Positions 1 to 8,932 of a stretch of 64,000 nucleotides of DNA are shown piece after piece (position 1 is the first letter of the stretch; the number at the start of each line of letters is the position of its first letter). Below the pieces are notes generated by a model, which did not search any database, was not told where the DNA came from, and was given only the letters and a program-made list of their open reading frames with translations. The stretch lies in the NCBI GenBank assembly GCA_945868805.1, contig CAMBMO010000010.1:16765-80764 (forward strand). The letters are read 5' to 3'. The DNA is from Singulisphaera sp. GP187. Its GTDB lineage: Bacteria > Planctomycetota > Phycisphaerae > Phycisphaerales > SM1A02. The translations under genes were made by a program, and so were the position numbers.

Positions 1-849
1 CCTGCTTCCATCGCGACTCACGGTGAGGTCCTTCACATCCTCGCCTGTGAATCCAGTCAGCCTGCGTGCGTTTGCACCTGCCTTGGCGTCCTGGACAAAG
101 ACATTCACTGTGTTGAGATCGCGGTCGGAAAGAAAGAGAAAACTCCCATCATTTCGCCACTGCGCCCACCCGTCATTGCCCTGAAAGTCGGTCAGTTGCG
201 TGAACTTCGCATCGCCATCGGGCATCGGATCGAACAACCACACGTCGCAATTGTCGCTCCCTCGATAGCTTCGTCTCGACCAGTCGCTGCCACCGCGCTC
301 GAAAAGAAATCGCTTGCCATCGGGTGAGACTGCGGTCGCGCGTCCGAACGCGCCGTGTCTGCGAATCGGCTCTCCGCCAGTGAGCGGGACGAAGAACGGT
401 CGCGGGGCTCGAAAGAGGTCGTAGTCCAGCGACCCGGAAAATTCGAGCGCTAACGCTCCAGATGGTGTCCTTGCGAAACTCGACAGACTGAGGGTTTCAT
501 CGGTGTTGGTGACACGACGGAGCGATCCTCCGACTGGGTCGATCGTGAAGAGATTGCGACCGCCGTCGCGCGTGCTCTCAAACGCGATCATCGCACCATC
601 GTCGCTCCAGACACTTCGAGATTCATCTGCGGGATGACTCGTCAGTCGAGTTGCCGCTCCGCCTTCCGCGGGTGCCTTCCACAAATCGCCACGCCAAGTG
701 AATGTCACCCACTTGCCATCGGGGCTCGCCGCGGGAAGTCGTGGCAGATCGATGTCGGCCGAGAACGCTGGTATCGCGACGATCGATGGAATCAGAAGTG
801 CGAGAGCCAAGAACCAACGACGGACGCCAACGAGTAGGGACTCTTTCAT
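1..849 (-). CDS. Tricorn/S41-like beta-propeller protein, N-terminal part
   Basis: The gene runs off the left edge, so only the first 283 codons are visible. Residues 1-31 form a signal peptide (basic start, hydrophobic LALALLIPSIVAI core, cleavage near AFSA|DID), so the product is exported. The rest shows repeated PD40/TolB-type propeller blades: AASPDGKWVTFTW, TSHPADESRSVWSDDG, TAVSPDGKRFLFERGG and NDGWAQWRNDGSFLFLSD. This pattern is seen at the front of tricorn-protease-like S41 peptidases, but the catalytic region would lie outside the window, so peptidase activity is inference. A plain TolB-like propeller is the alternative. The ATG is preceded by TAGATT and six bases, the possible leaderless arrangement seen elsewhere here; the GGTGGG between them is at best a poor ribosome site. 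Confidence 0.75.
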   Translation of the reverse strand, partial: MKESLLVGVRRWFLALALLIPSIVAIPAFSADIDLPRLPAASPDGKWVTFTWRGDLWKAPAEGGAATRLTSHPADESRSVWSDDGAMIAFESTRDGGRNLFTIDPVGGSLRRVTNTDETLSLSSFARTPSGALALEFSGSLDYDLFRAPRPFFVPLTGGEPIRRHGAFGRATAVSPDGKRFLFERGGSDWSRRSYRGSDNCDVWLFDPMPDGDAKFTQLTDFQGNDGWAQWRNDGSFLFLSDRDLNTVNVFVQDAKAGANARRLTGFTGEDVKDLTVSRDGSR

Positions 850-855
850 CCCACC

Positions 856-861
856 AATCTA
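856..861 (-). promoter_or_regulatory. Putative -10 TAGATT, leaderless-type
   Basis: TAGATT on the minus strand ends six bases before the ATG at 849. No -35 hexamer is obvious. It belongs to the recurring TAnnnT-start pattern of this window. Confidence 0.45.
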
Positions 862-919
862 GCCCATTCCATCACTCGCCCATCGATGACGCACGGGCAT
901 CGCACAGATTCGACAGAAT

Positions 920-1903
920 TCACTCTTGAGGAGTTGTCGTCGACACCACGGGCTCGGCACCACGCGCACTGCAGAGCACAAGGAGGAGGTTTGCAACCAT
1001 CGATGCTTTCTGCACGCTGTTCAGCTCGACCGTCTTCTTCTCTTCGAGTCGTGCGAGAGCCATTTCGACCATTCCGACCGCGCCATCGACAAGCCGTTGG
1101 CGCGCTGCGACGACTGCTCCAGCCTGTTGCCTTTGCAGCATGGCTGCTGCGATTTCGGGCGCGTACGCGAGGCTGGAAATACGCGCCTCGAGAATCTCAA
1201 CCCCCGCGCTCTTTAATCGCGTCGCGAGTTCGGACTGCAGCTTCTCGCCGACGGCGTCGGTGTTTCCCCGAAGGCTCATCGCACCATCGTCGATGGAGTC
1301 GTAGTGGTAGTGACTCGCCAGATTTCGCAGGCCCGCTTCGGATTGGGTCTCGACATACTGTTCGTACGCATCGACATTGAAGCTCGCCTCGGCGGTGTCG
1401 ACAACACGCCAAACCACGACAGCAGCGATCTCGATTGGATTTCCGTCTCGGTCGTTCACCTTGATCGGATGGCCACGCCCTCGCTTCGCGGCGACGATGA
1501 CTTGACCCGTTGCTGGATTTTTCACTTCGTCGCTCTTCTGCGACCCCGTTTCGAATGTGCGAATGCGTAGCGAAAGTTTCTTCTTCACGCAGAACGGATT
1601 CACATAGTGAAATCCGATCTTGCGACATGTCCCTCGATACTTTCCAAAGAAGAGCACGACGCGGCTGTCATTTGGATTCACAACGAAGAACCCGAACCAA
1701 TTGAAGAGCCAAGCCAAGAGTGTCAAGGCGCTCAGCAGGAGCCCGATCACCCCAATTGGAATCCCTGCTGCGCCGTCGCGACCAGCGTCAGCAATGACGG
1801 TGATGAAAATCACAAATGCCCCGACGACGAACGGGAGCGCGAGAAGTTGAAATGGCAACACGAGCCAACCAGAAAAGGACGAGAGCGGAATCTCTTTTAT
1901 CAT
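920..1903 (-). CDS. SPFH/band 7 domain membrane protein
   Basis: 327 residues. Two hydrophobic segments near the N-terminus (about residues 12-40 and 48-75) precede an SPFH/prohibitin-type domain: VVNPNDSRVVLFFGKYRGT, then IEIAAVVVWRVVDTAEASF and a helical, Ala/Glu-rich end with LEARISSLAYAPEIAAAML. Such proteins (slipin, HflC-like) form membrane-anchored oligomers that organise membrane patches or hold proteases; the exact role here cannot be read. The reading frame stays open upstream to 2155, but that part overlaps the divergent M42 peptidase gene. I chose ATG 1903 because AAAGGAAG lies just upstream of it. Transcribed divergently from the peptidase. Confidence 0.85.
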   Translation of the reverse strand: MIKEIPLSSFSGWLVLPFQLLALPFVVGAFVIFITVIADAGRDGAAGIPIGVIGLLLSALTLLAWLFNWFGFFVVNPNDSRVVLFFGKYRGTCRKIGFHYVNPFCVKKKLSLRIRTFETGSQKSDEVKNPATGQVIVAAKRGRGHPIKVNDRDGNPIEIAAVVVWRVVDTAEASFNVDAYEQYVETQSEAGLRNLASHYHYDSIDDGAMSLRGNTDAVGEKLQSELATRLKSAGVEILEARISSLAYAPEIAAAMLQRQQAGAVVAARQRLVDGAVGMVEMALARLEEKKTVELNSVQKASMVANLLLVLCSARGAEPVVSTTTPQE

Positions 1904-2007
1904 GGCGAAGCTTCCTTTCGAAGTGATGGAAAGGGCATCTTCCCATATTCCCCCCACATTCGAGCCGTCGAAGGCGACGAATCTGCCCTCGACGAGCGCC
2001 TTCGGTC

Positions 2008-2013
2008 TATTCT
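2008..2013 (+). promoter_or_regulatory. Putative -10 TATTCT, leaderless-type
   Basis: TATTCT lies nine bases before the ATG at 2023, which has no recognisable ribosome site. Confidence 0.4.
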
Positions 2014-2022
2014 TGGCTTGCA

Positions 2023-3129
2023 ATGAGACCAGAATCGCTTTCGTTTCTTCATCGACTTCTTGACACCCCCAGCCCATCTGGATTTGAGGGCCCCGGGCAG
2101 AAACTTTGGCTCGAATATGTGAAGCCAATTTCGGGGCGAACATGGTCTGACGCATACGGCAATTGTTTCGCCGAGATTGCGCCAGCAGGAGCGAAGCGAA
2201 CGGTTGCGGTCTGCGGTCATGCGGACGAAATCGGCTTGATGGTCAACTACATCGACTCGCAAGGATTTGTCTACTGCAAGTCGATCGGCGGAATCGACGC
2301 TGGATCGATCATCGGAAAACGTATCCAGTTTTGCTCGAGTGTCCCCGGATCGACGAAGCCCGTCATCGGTCTCGTGGGTGCGACGGCAATCCACTTGCAA
2401 GACAAGGAAGCGAGCGGAAAGGTTCGCAAGTTGCACGAATTGTTCATCGATATCGGCGCGAAGGATGCCGCAACCGCCTTGGCAAAAGTTAACATTGGCG
2501 ATCCTGGCGTCTTTCTTGATTCGAGCATGATGATGACCGAGGAACTGATCGTGGCGCGCGCGCTCGACAACCGCATCGGCACGTTTGTCGCGGCAGAGAC
2601 ATTGCGACTGGTGGCTGAGCAGAAGGAAAATCTGAAGGTGCGTGTCGTCGCGGTCAGCACAGTCCAGGAAGAAGTCGGTTGCCACGGCGCGGCGATGATC
2701 GCGGAGAGCCTGCACCCAGACATCGCGCTCGTCACCGATGTCGGACATGCAACCGACAGTCCCGGCATTTCGCACGCACAACACGGGCAATTCAAGATGG
2801 GTGAAGGACCAAAGCTGGCCGTCGGTGGCGCGATGCATCCTGGCGTGGTGGCGAGGCTGGTCTTGGCCGCAGCGGCGAAATCGATTCCGCTTCAGCGTGC
2901 CGCTACTCCTGGAAGAAGCGGAACCGATACTGACGCGATATTCCTGAGAGGTGGAGGGATCCCGAGCGGGCTGTTAAGTCTGCCGATTCGCTATATGCAC
3001 ACGACGGTCGAACTCGCGAGTATCCGAGATCTCAGGCAGATTTCCGAGGTCTATGCGGGAATGATCCTCGCGCTTGGGGCCGACGAAGTGATGACTTCGA
3101 CGATGGAGTCATTCACATCTGCCGACTAG
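2023..3129 (+). CDS. M42 family metallo-aminopeptidase
   Basis: 368 residues, normal for M42 (glutamyl aminopeptidase/FrvX-like) cytosolic enzymes that trim N-terminal residues from peptides using two metal ions. Diagnostic segments are LDTPSPSGFEGPGQ at the start, CGHADEIGLMV (metal His and Asp), the core ARALDNRIGTFVA (bridging Asp), STVQEEVGCHGA (catalytic Glu pair), TDVGHATDSPG and the C-terminal YMHTTVE (metal His). It is followed after 13 bases by a methyltransferase gene whose putative -10 overlaps this stop codon. Substrate preference cannot be read from sequence. Confidence 0.93.
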   Translation: MRPESLSFLHRLLDTPSPSGFEGPGQKLWLEYVKPISGRTWSDAYGNCFAEIAPAGAKRTVAVCGHADEIGLMVNYIDSQGFVYCKSIGGIDAGSIIGKRIQFCSSVPGSTKPVIGLVGATAIHLQDKEASGKVRKLHELFIDIGAKDAATALAKVNIGDPGVFLDSSMMMTEELIVARALDNRIGTFVAAETLRLVAEQKENLKVRVVAVSTVQEEVGCHGAAMIAESLHPDIALVTDVGHATDSPGISHAQHGQFKMGEGPKLAVGGAMHPGVVARLVLAAAAKSIPLQRAATPGRSGTDTDAIFLRGGGIPSGLLSLPIRYMHTTVELASIRDLRQISEVYAGMILALGADEVMTSTMESFTSAD

Positions 3130-3132
3130 ACT
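3127..3132 (+). promoter_or_regulatory. Putative -10 TAGACT overlapping M42 stop codon
   Basis: TAGACT contains the TAG stop of the upstream gene and sits ten bases before ATG 3143. No ribosome site is seen before that ATG. Confidence 0.35.
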
Positions 3133-3142
3133 TATCCACCCC

Positions 3143-3805
3143 ATGTTGAAGTTCGTTCATCAAGCCATCCGAGACATCCGGACAACGGGATCGTTCTTTC
3201 CGAGTTCACCGGTGCTCGCACGGGCGATGACGAATTCACTTCGAGCTCATCGGGGTGCAAAGCGGATCTTAGAGGTCGGACCTGGAACCGGACCTTTCAC
3301 CGCGCAAATCCTCCGCGCATTGCGGGGGCACGACGCTCTGGACATCGTCGAACTGAATCCTATCTTTTGTGAACACCTCGAAGTGCGGCTCCTGCGCAAG
3401 TTTCGAGCGCATCACCCCGCCATTCCAGTTCGACTTCATTCGCAGGCGATCGAGCATGCCCCGCTTGAGGGCGAGTATGACTTTGTGATCTGCGGACTGC
3501 CATTCAATAATTTCCCGCTTGCGCTCACGCAGTCCATTTTTCATCGACTCTTCGAGTTGATGCGCGACGGAGCGGAAATGACATATTTCGAATATGCGGG
3601 CGTTCGTCGCATGAAGGCTCCGTTCGTCGGATCAAGTGGGCGTGATCGGATCCGTCGCTTCGAGGCCTTCAAGAGCTCGACGGCGAAGTCGCACAAGGTG
3701 ACCCGCGAATTGGTCGTGGCAAATCTTCCGCCGGCGCACGCGGTTCGGATCATCAAACGCAAGGGGGGCTTCGAACAATGTTTCGAATCAACGAAAACTT
3801 TCTGA
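3143..3805 (+). CDS. PmtA-like SAM-dependent methyltransferase
   Basis: 220 residues. Class I Rossmann methyltransferase: the SAM loop is ILEVGPGTGPFT (residues 42-53) and the acidic strand IVELNPIF. The N-terminal TTGSFFPSSPVLARAM and the later CGLPFNNFP match the layout of phosphatidylethanolamine N-methyltransferases of the PmtA type and of the related rRNA adenine dimethylase-like group. If PmtA-like, it would methylate phospholipid head groups at the membrane. Its last 28 bases overlap the start of dapL in another frame, implying coupled expression. Substrate is inferred from family similarity only. Confidence 0.75.
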   Translation: MLKFVHQAIRDIRTTGSFFPSSPVLARAMTNSLRAHRGAKRILEVGPGTGPFTAQILRALRGHDALDIVELNPIFCEHLEVRLLRKFRAHHPAIPVRLHSQAIEHAPLEGEYDFVICGLPFNNFPLALTQSIFHRLFELMRDGAEMTYFEYAGVRRMKAPFVGSSGRDRIRRFEAFKSSTAKSHKVTRELVVANLPPAHAVRIIKRKGGFEQCFESTKTF

Positions 3806-5028
3806 AGCTCTCCGCGGGCTATCTGTTTCCAGAAATCGCTCGACGCGTGGCTGCGTACGCGAAAGAGAATCCAACGCTTGCGTCTCGAATCATTCGATGT
3901 GGCATTGGCGATGTCACCGAGCCACTCCCAGCTGCTGCGACCGATGCGATGCGAAAGGCTATCGACGACCTCGCCGGGCGCGAGAACTTTCGCGGGTACC
4001 CCCCGCCAAACGGGTACGACTTCGTTCGCGCGGCGATCGCACAGGGAGACTTCCGATCGCGCGGTTGTGCCATCGACGATGACGAGATCTTTCTCAGTGA
4101 TGGATCAAAGCCTGACGCGAGTGCGATCCTCGAAATCCTCGGGACCGGCAATCGCGTGGCGATCACCGATCCCGTCTACCCGGTCTATGTCGACACGAAT
4201 GTGATGGCGGGTAACTCGGGTTCACCGAGGACTGACGGACGACACGAAGGATTCACCTATCTCCCCTGCACACTCGCGAATGGTTTCTCTCCAGAACTTC
4301 CGACCCAACCTGTCGATGTGATCCACCTCTGCTCGCCGAACAATCCAACTGGCGCGACGCTCGATCGCGACGCGCTGACTCGCTGGGTGGACTACGCACG
4401 CGAGCATCATGCACTCATCATGTTTGACGCTGCTTACGAGGCATTCATCCGCGACGAATCGATCCCGCACTCGATATATGAAATTGACGGCGCGCGAGAG
4501 TGTGCCATTGAATTTCGGTCTCTTTCAAAAGTCGGCGGATTTACCGGCGTGCGTTGCGGGTACACCGTGATGCCGAAGGCGCTCCACGGCGCAGCGAGCG
4601 ACGGGAGGAGCGTTGCTCTTCACGGACTCTGGATGCGACGGTGGTCAACCTGCTCCAACGGCGTCTCCTGGCCGGTGCAGTGCGCGGCGGCGGCGCTCTA
4701 TTCGCCCGAAGGACGTGCGCAAACTCGTGCGCTTACGGATTTCTATCTCGAGAACGCAAATTTGCTCGAATGTGCCTGCGAGTCGCTCGGACTGGCGGCG
4801 TCGGGCGCTCGAAATTCGCCCTATGTCTGGGCGGCGTGCCCAAAGGGTTTGTCGTCGTGGGATGCGTTCGACCTGCTCCTCAATGAAGCGCAAGTCGTGA
4901 CGACGCCTGGTGCTGGTTTTGGAAAGTGCGGAGAGGGTTTCATTCGCATCAGCGCTTTCAATTCCAGGGCGAATGTGCAGGAAGTTGCACGACGGCTCAC
5001 GGTGTTGGCGCCGAGCGCGACACGGTGA
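3778..5028 (+). CDS. dapL: LL-diaminopimelate aminotransferase
   Basis: 416 residues, the usual DapL length. A PLP fold-type I enzyme that turns tetrahydrodipicolinate directly into LL-diaminopimelate for lysine and peptidoglycan. Visible signatures: NENFLKLSAGYLFPEI near the N-terminus, CGIGDVTEPLP (39-50), YPPPNGYDFVR, FLSDGSKPDASA, CSPNNPTGATL (185-195) and the PLP lysine K251 in SLSKVGGFTGVRCGY. The start lies inside the 3' end of the preceding methyltransferase gene (28-base overlap). DapL is typical of chlamydiae, planctomycetes, plants and some other lineages, which fits the proposed host. Confidence 0.95.
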   Translation: MFRINENFLKLSAGYLFPEIARRVAAYAKENPTLASRIIRCGIGDVTEPLPAAATDAMRKAIDDLAGRENFRGYPPPNGYDFVRAAIAQGDFRSRGCAIDDDEIFLSDGSKPDASAILEILGTGNRVAITDPVYPVYVDTNVMAGNSGSPRTDGRHEGFTYLPCTLANGFSPELPTQPVDVIHLCSPNNPTGATLDRDALTRWVDYAREHHALIMFDAAYEAFIRDESIPHSIYEIDGARECAIEFRSLSKVGGFTGVRCGYTVMPKALHGAASDGRSVALHGLWMRRWSTCSNGVSWPVQCAAAALYSPEGRAQTRALTDFYLENANLLECACESLGLAASGARNSPYVWAACPKGLSSWDAFDLLLNEAQVVTTPGAGFGKCGEGFIRISAFNSRANVQEVARRLTVLAPSATR

Positions 5029-5090
5029 AGTTGGACGACGGCTCGGCCCGATTCTCTCGATGAACCAGCGGATTGAGAGAGACTGACCAC

Positions 5091-6434
5091 ATGAGTTCCT
5101 CAGAGAATCAACATGATCGCTTTCGAGTCATCGGCGTCGTTGGCGCGACTGGAGTCATCGTCGCGGCGACGGTCGGGAGCGGAATCTTCTCGCTGACTGG
5201 AACATTCGGTGCCTCCGTAGGAACACCACGAAATCTGATCGCACCTTGGATCATCGGTGGAATCATCGCGCTGTGCGGAGGGCTTTCGCTTGCTGAACTT
5301 GGAGCGATGATTCCATGTTCGGGTGGCAGCATCGAATTCGCGCGTCGTGCATTCGGGGCGACGATCGGATACCTCGTAGCGATCGTCACCCTTCTGGCGG
5401 GATACATCCTGTCGATCACGGTCATCGCGCTCTTCTTCGCCGGATTTATCGACGCGCTCGTCCCGACTGGACTTCCCGACTCCGCAGAAGCGGCGATTGC
5501 GATCGCCATCGCGTTTGGATCACAGATTGCGGGACTGCACGCGGGATTCAAGTTCAACACCGCACTCTCGATTCTCAAGGTTGCGTTCGTGGGGTTGTTC
5601 GTGGTGGCGGGACTCCTGGTGTCTGACAACGCGCGCATCGCCTTACCATCATCGGTCGATCCATCCGTCGATCCAGGCCTCTTCTCCCCAGCCGTCGCAA
5701 GCGCGACGCTCGCGGTCAGCTTTGCCTATCTCGGATGGTCCTCAGGAGCCGACATCGCCGGCGAGATCAAGAATCCTGGGCGAAACATTCCACGTGCGAT
5801 GCTCTCGGCCATCGCGATCATTTTCGTGTTGTACATCGGGGTCAACCTCGTGTACCTCCGCGCGATCGATCCTGCGGCGATGCTCGAACCCGATGGAAAG
5901 CCGATGAAGGCAATCGGTGCGGTCGCCGCGGAGGTGCTCTTCGGAAAATCCGTTGGAAGCGTGATCGCGATCGCGATAGCGATCTTGCTCTTTTCGACTC
6001 TTGTCCCGTCAATGATCGGCGCCGCGCGAATCATCGAGTCGATGGCGAGCTCGCGTGAAATCCCTGCGTGGATGGGCATTCGCCTTGCAAACGGCGTGCC
6101 GCTCCGTGGTCTCGTCGTCGCAGCTCTGGCAAGCATCGCCGCGCTTGCAATCGGATCACTCAATGACATCCTCGAAATGCTGACTGTGCTCGTCAATGTT
6201 TTCTCCGCCCTGTCTGTTGGCGCGATCTTTGTGCTTCGCCGGACAATGCCCGATGCTCCCCGACCGTTTCGCGTGCCGTTCTACCCCGTCACGCCAATTC
6301 TTTATCTCGGACTTGCGGCCTGGAGCATCGTCGTTGGCGTGATGGCGAGCGGCCTGCGCGGATTGATCGCTTCAGCGATCGCAGTCGCTGTGTTGTTGTT
6401 GATTCGCCCGCTGCTCACCTTCGATCGCCGCTAG
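5091..6434 (+). CDS. APC superfamily amino acid permease
   Basis: 447 residues with about twelve hydrophobic segments. The N-terminal GATGVIVAATVGSGIFSLTG is the conserved first helix of APC transporters, followed by GGIIALCGGLSLAELGAMIP and GSIEFARRAFG. Cytoplasmic-membrane uptake or exchange of amino acids is the family role; the substrate is unknown. A TTG eighteen bases upstream (5073) is in frame, but ATG 5091 is better placed behind the purine-rich GAGAGAG at about 5075-5081. It ends nine bases from the convergent rlmE gene. Confidence 0.9.
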   Translation: MSSSENQHDRFRVIGVVGATGVIVAATVGSGIFSLTGTFGASVGTPRNLIAPWIIGGIIALCGGLSLAELGAMIPCSGGSIEFARRAFGATIGYLVAIVTLLAGYILSITVIALFFAGFIDALVPTGLPDSAEAAIAIAIAFGSQIAGLHAGFKFNTALSILKVAFVGLFVVAGLLVSDNARIALPSSVDPSVDPGLFSPAVASATLAVSFAYLGWSSGADIAGEIKNPGRNIPRAMLSAIAIIFVLYIGVNLVYLRAIDPAAMLEPDGKPMKAIGAVAAEVLFGKSVGSVIAIAIAILLFSTLVPSMIGAARIIESMASSREIPAWMGIRLANGVPLRGLVVAALASIAALAIGSLNDILEMLTVLVNVFSALSVGAIFVLRRTMPDAPRPFRVPFYPVTPILYLGLAAWSIVVGVMASGLRGLIASAIAVAVLLLIRPLLTFDRR

Positions 6435-6443
6435 TACTGAGCG

Positions 6444-7082
6444 TCACTCGCCCCAACCGCCACGCTTCTTCGCACCGGTTATTGAAGCGCTCTCGATCGT
6501 GGCGCCCTTGTACCCCTGACCGACAATGAACATCTCGACGCTCTCACGGCGCGAGGATTCTGGCTTGACGCCTTTGACTTCCTTGAACAATTTCTCAGTT
6601 CTTCGAAGGAGCTCGGGATAGCCGCCACCCTCGTAGACCTTCATCACCACGGCACCACCCTTCTTGAGCCAAACTGGCAACCGATCAAGAAGCGTGTTGC
6701 AGAGCGCGACCGATCGAATGCTGTCGCCCGATGCGTCTCCCGAAGTGTCTGGACCGATGTCGCTAATGACGGAGTCAAAAAATTCTCCACCAAACGAGTC
6801 GACGTCGAGTTCATTCAAATCCGCCTTCATCACACGAACATTTTCAGGAAACCCCTTGGTCTCAATCGCCTTCAAGTCGAAGGCGCAGACAAATCCAGTC
6901 TTTCCCACGCGTGCTGCCGCGACCTGTGTCCACGACCCTGGCGCAGCTCCGACATCAAGAACGCGATCGCCTCTTCGTAGCACTTTGCGTCGGTCATCGA
7001 TTTGGATCAACTTGAACGCGCTCCGAGCGCGATATCCCGCTTCTTTCGCTCGCCGAAACCAGACATCCTGTACTTCGCGCAT
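6444..7082 (-). CDS. rlmE: 23S rRNA 2'-O-methyltransferase RlmE/FtsJ
   Basis: 212 residues, normal for RlmE, which methylates the 2'-O of U2552 in the peptidyl-transferase A loop. The SAM motif is VLDVGAAPGSWTQVA. The catalytic K-D-K-E tetrad can be placed at K24 (SAFKL), D108 (SDIGPD), K148 (VMKVYEG) and E183 (SRRESVEMFIV). Convergent with the permease. The start has TATTCT ten bases upstream; an AGGG lies between them and could act as a ribosome site instead. Confidence 0.95.
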   Translation of the reverse strand: MREVQDVWFRRAKEAGYRARSAFKLIQIDDRRKVLRRGDRVLDVGAAPGSWTQVAAARVGKTGFVCAFDLKAIETKGFPENVRVMKADLNELDVDSFGGEFFDSVISDIGPDTSGDASGDSIRSVALCNTLLDRLPVWLKKGGAVVMKVYEGGGYPELLRRTEKLFKEVKGVKPESSRRESVEMFIVGQGYKGATIESASITGAKKRGGWGE

Positions 7083-7092
7083 TGAACCCTAC

Positions 7093-7098
7093 AGAATA
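7093..7098 (-). promoter_or_regulatory. Putative -10 TATTCT for rlmE
   Basis: TATTCT on the minus strand, ten bases before ATG 7082. Confidence 0.35.
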
Positions 7099-7126
7099 GT
7101 CGCACGCCAACGTCGTCGGTCGGTCT

Positions 7127-8839
7127 TCACTCGTGGTTTCCGGATCGCTTCAGCCATGCACGCATTTCATCGTTGAAGCGCAGCTGCGCAATCGGAAAGA
7201 CTGAATCGTGCGATGCTTTCGCAACGATGGCGATGTATCCGGGGCCTGCGGGATACTCCATTCCGGCGATCGCGAGCTCGCGCGCATGTTCATCAATCGA
7301 GTCGCGAAGCCGTATTGCCGCGCGTTCCAGATAGAACGAATCTCGCTCGCCCACGATCACTCGCACGCGCTCGACGAAGAGTTTTCCCCAACCATCCCAA
7401 TCCCTGCGGATGCGCCGGGCGATATCGAAGTGACTCCACGATTCGACGGTCACTGGATCGATCGATCCAGTTCGTGGATCACACAGTCGGCGTGGCGTCG
7501 ATGATCCCTCAGCGATCGGACTGAACATCGCTGCCCACGCATCCCATTGCTCGCCCGAAGTACCTTGCGGCGAGATCGCCTGCTCCATACCGATCTCCTC
7601 GCGCACGAGCATCGGCACCAACTCGTGACTCGGCCCAACCGGCAACCGAAAGCTTGGACGATCAGATCCATCGTCGCCGACGAAAAGACTCTCGTCCTTG
7701 TAGAGGTCGCTCGTTTGGAATGCCGAGAAATCGAGCGGGTCTGGAGAGCTCGCGAAGGCGGCACCGAAGACGAGGGGATAGTTCAATGCGAGCCACACAC
7801 TTGTCCACCCGCCCGAAGAGTGACCCGTCACGATTCGCGCGGATGGATCCCGAATGAGTCGGAAGCGATCCTCCAGATATGGAACGAGCTCGGAAACGAG
7901 GGCGGCCCCGCGCGGGCCGTTGGCGACGCTGTCGACAAAGCCATGGTGTCCAAGGGCACTTTCGGGATCAAGAATCACATAGACAGCCTGAGGCCAAAGC
8001 GCAGTAAGTCCCGCGAGACTGGTGATTCTCGCCAATTCTGTGGCATCGGTCCATCTGCCCCCGAATCCCGGAATGACATAAATGGTGGGCCAGACTCTGC
8101 GCTTTGCTTTGAGATCGTGATATCCCCGGGGAAAGACCACGCCAGCTCGATGTGTGATCGGGCGGTTGGCCATCGCCGAGAGCGATGGACTCGAGATGTC
8201 GATCCATTCGAGGTTGTCAAGCTCGGACAAAGTCGGCGCTGGGATTTTTTCTGTGAGATCGAGCACGACAACATCCGAACGATCGCGTTGGAAGTCGACG
8301 GTCGTGACCTTGGAGATCAGGTTGCCTGCCGCAAGATGTCCGCGCTCTACATTGCTCGAATCGAAGATCGCCTGTACCTGATACTCGCCATCGAAGAGTT
8401 CCGACCCACCCGGCCACCAGACGGCCAAGTCGTCAATCGAAGTCGGCGCTCCGGGTGTCAGTTTGGCGACATCAGCCGAGCAGATCGGTTGCGGGTCGTC
8501 GAAGAAGGGACCGTCTGAGGGATCTCCTTGGACTCGACTCTCTGTCGCTTTGAAGAAAAGGATCATCCGCCCCGATCGCGCCTTGGGATCAAGCAGGTCC
8601 GCGCTCTCAACGGGCAGTACGACCGTGATCACATCGCGGGGAAGCGCCACACCATCGTCCGCAGGTTTGATTCGGGGAGGCTTGTCGACTCGTTGAGGCG
8701 CCGGATCAACCGTCACGGGCGTTGCAGGAAGCGTCGATGGCGACGCCGGAGCCACCGATGGTTGAGTCGCCGGCGACTGCCGAGGCGACTGCATCACGAG
8801 GATCTGAACAACCAGAAGTGAAGCAAGTCCAAATAACAC
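7127..8839 (-). CDS. Secreted alpha/beta-hydrolase, esterase D-like
   Basis: 570 residues from a GTG start. An N-terminal hydrophobic segment (LFGLASLLVVQILVM) is followed by a Pro/Thr/Ala linker, a beta-rich region and a PF00756-type putative esterase domain: RVWPTIYVIPGFGGRW, then IVTGHSSGGWTSVWLALNYP with the nucleophile Ser in GHSSGG, and a late His in KASHDSVFP. This is the layout of enterochelin-esterase-like hydrolases acting outside the cytoplasm; the substrate is unknown. TAGGAT lies six bases before the GTG. Divergent from the secreted protein at 8933. Confidence 0.82.
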   Translation of the reverse strand: MLFGLASLLVVQILVMQSPRQSPATQPSVAPASPSTLPATPVTVDPAPQRVDKPPRIKPADDGVALPRDVITVVLPVESADLLDPKARSGRMILFFKATESRVQGDPSDGPFFDDPQPICSADVAKLTPGAPTSIDDLAVWWPGGSELFDGEYQVQAIFDSSNVERGHLAAGNLISKVTTVDFQRDRSDVVVLDLTEKIPAPTLSELDNLEWIDISSPSLSAMANRPITHRAGVVFPRGYHDLKAKRRVWPTIYVIPGFGGRWTDATELARITSLAGLTALWPQAVYVILDPESALGHHGFVDSVANGPRGAALVSELVPYLEDRFRLIRDPSARIVTGHSSGGWTSVWLALNYPLVFGAAFASSPDPLDFSAFQTSDLYKDESLFVGDDGSDRPSFRLPVGPSHELVPMLVREEIGMEQAISPQGTSGEQWDAWAAMFSPIAEGSSTPRRLCDPRTGSIDPVTVESWSHFDIARRIRRDWDGWGKLFVERVRVIVGERDSFYLERAAIRLRDSIDEHARELAIAGMEYPAGPGYIAIVAKASHDSVFPIAQLRFNDEMRAWLKRSGNHE

Positions 8840-8845
8840 GGTTCA

Positions 8846-8851
8846 ATCCTA
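8846..8851 (-). promoter_or_regulatory. Putative -10 TAGGAT, leaderless-type
   Basis: TAGGAT on the minus strand, six bases before the GTG at 8839. Confidence 0.45.
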
Positions 8852-8920
8852 GACAGCTTGGACAACCGAGGCTGCTTGCAAGGCGGTGATGAGGAGCGAC
8901 CCTCGCGGCAATCGGAGCGT

Positions 8921-8926
8921 TAGACT
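8921..8926 (+). promoter_or_regulatory. Putative -10 TAGACT, leaderless-type
   Basis: TAGACT ends six bases before GTG 8933. A GGAGCG just upstream (8914-8919) would be the only competing ribosome site. Confidence 0.42.
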
Positions 8927-8932
8927 CCATTG

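Noticed and set aside
1904..2155. N-terminal extension of the SPFH protein
   Set aside because: It overlaps the divergent M42 peptidase coding region and has no membrane or SPFH features; the ribosome site lies at ATG 1903.
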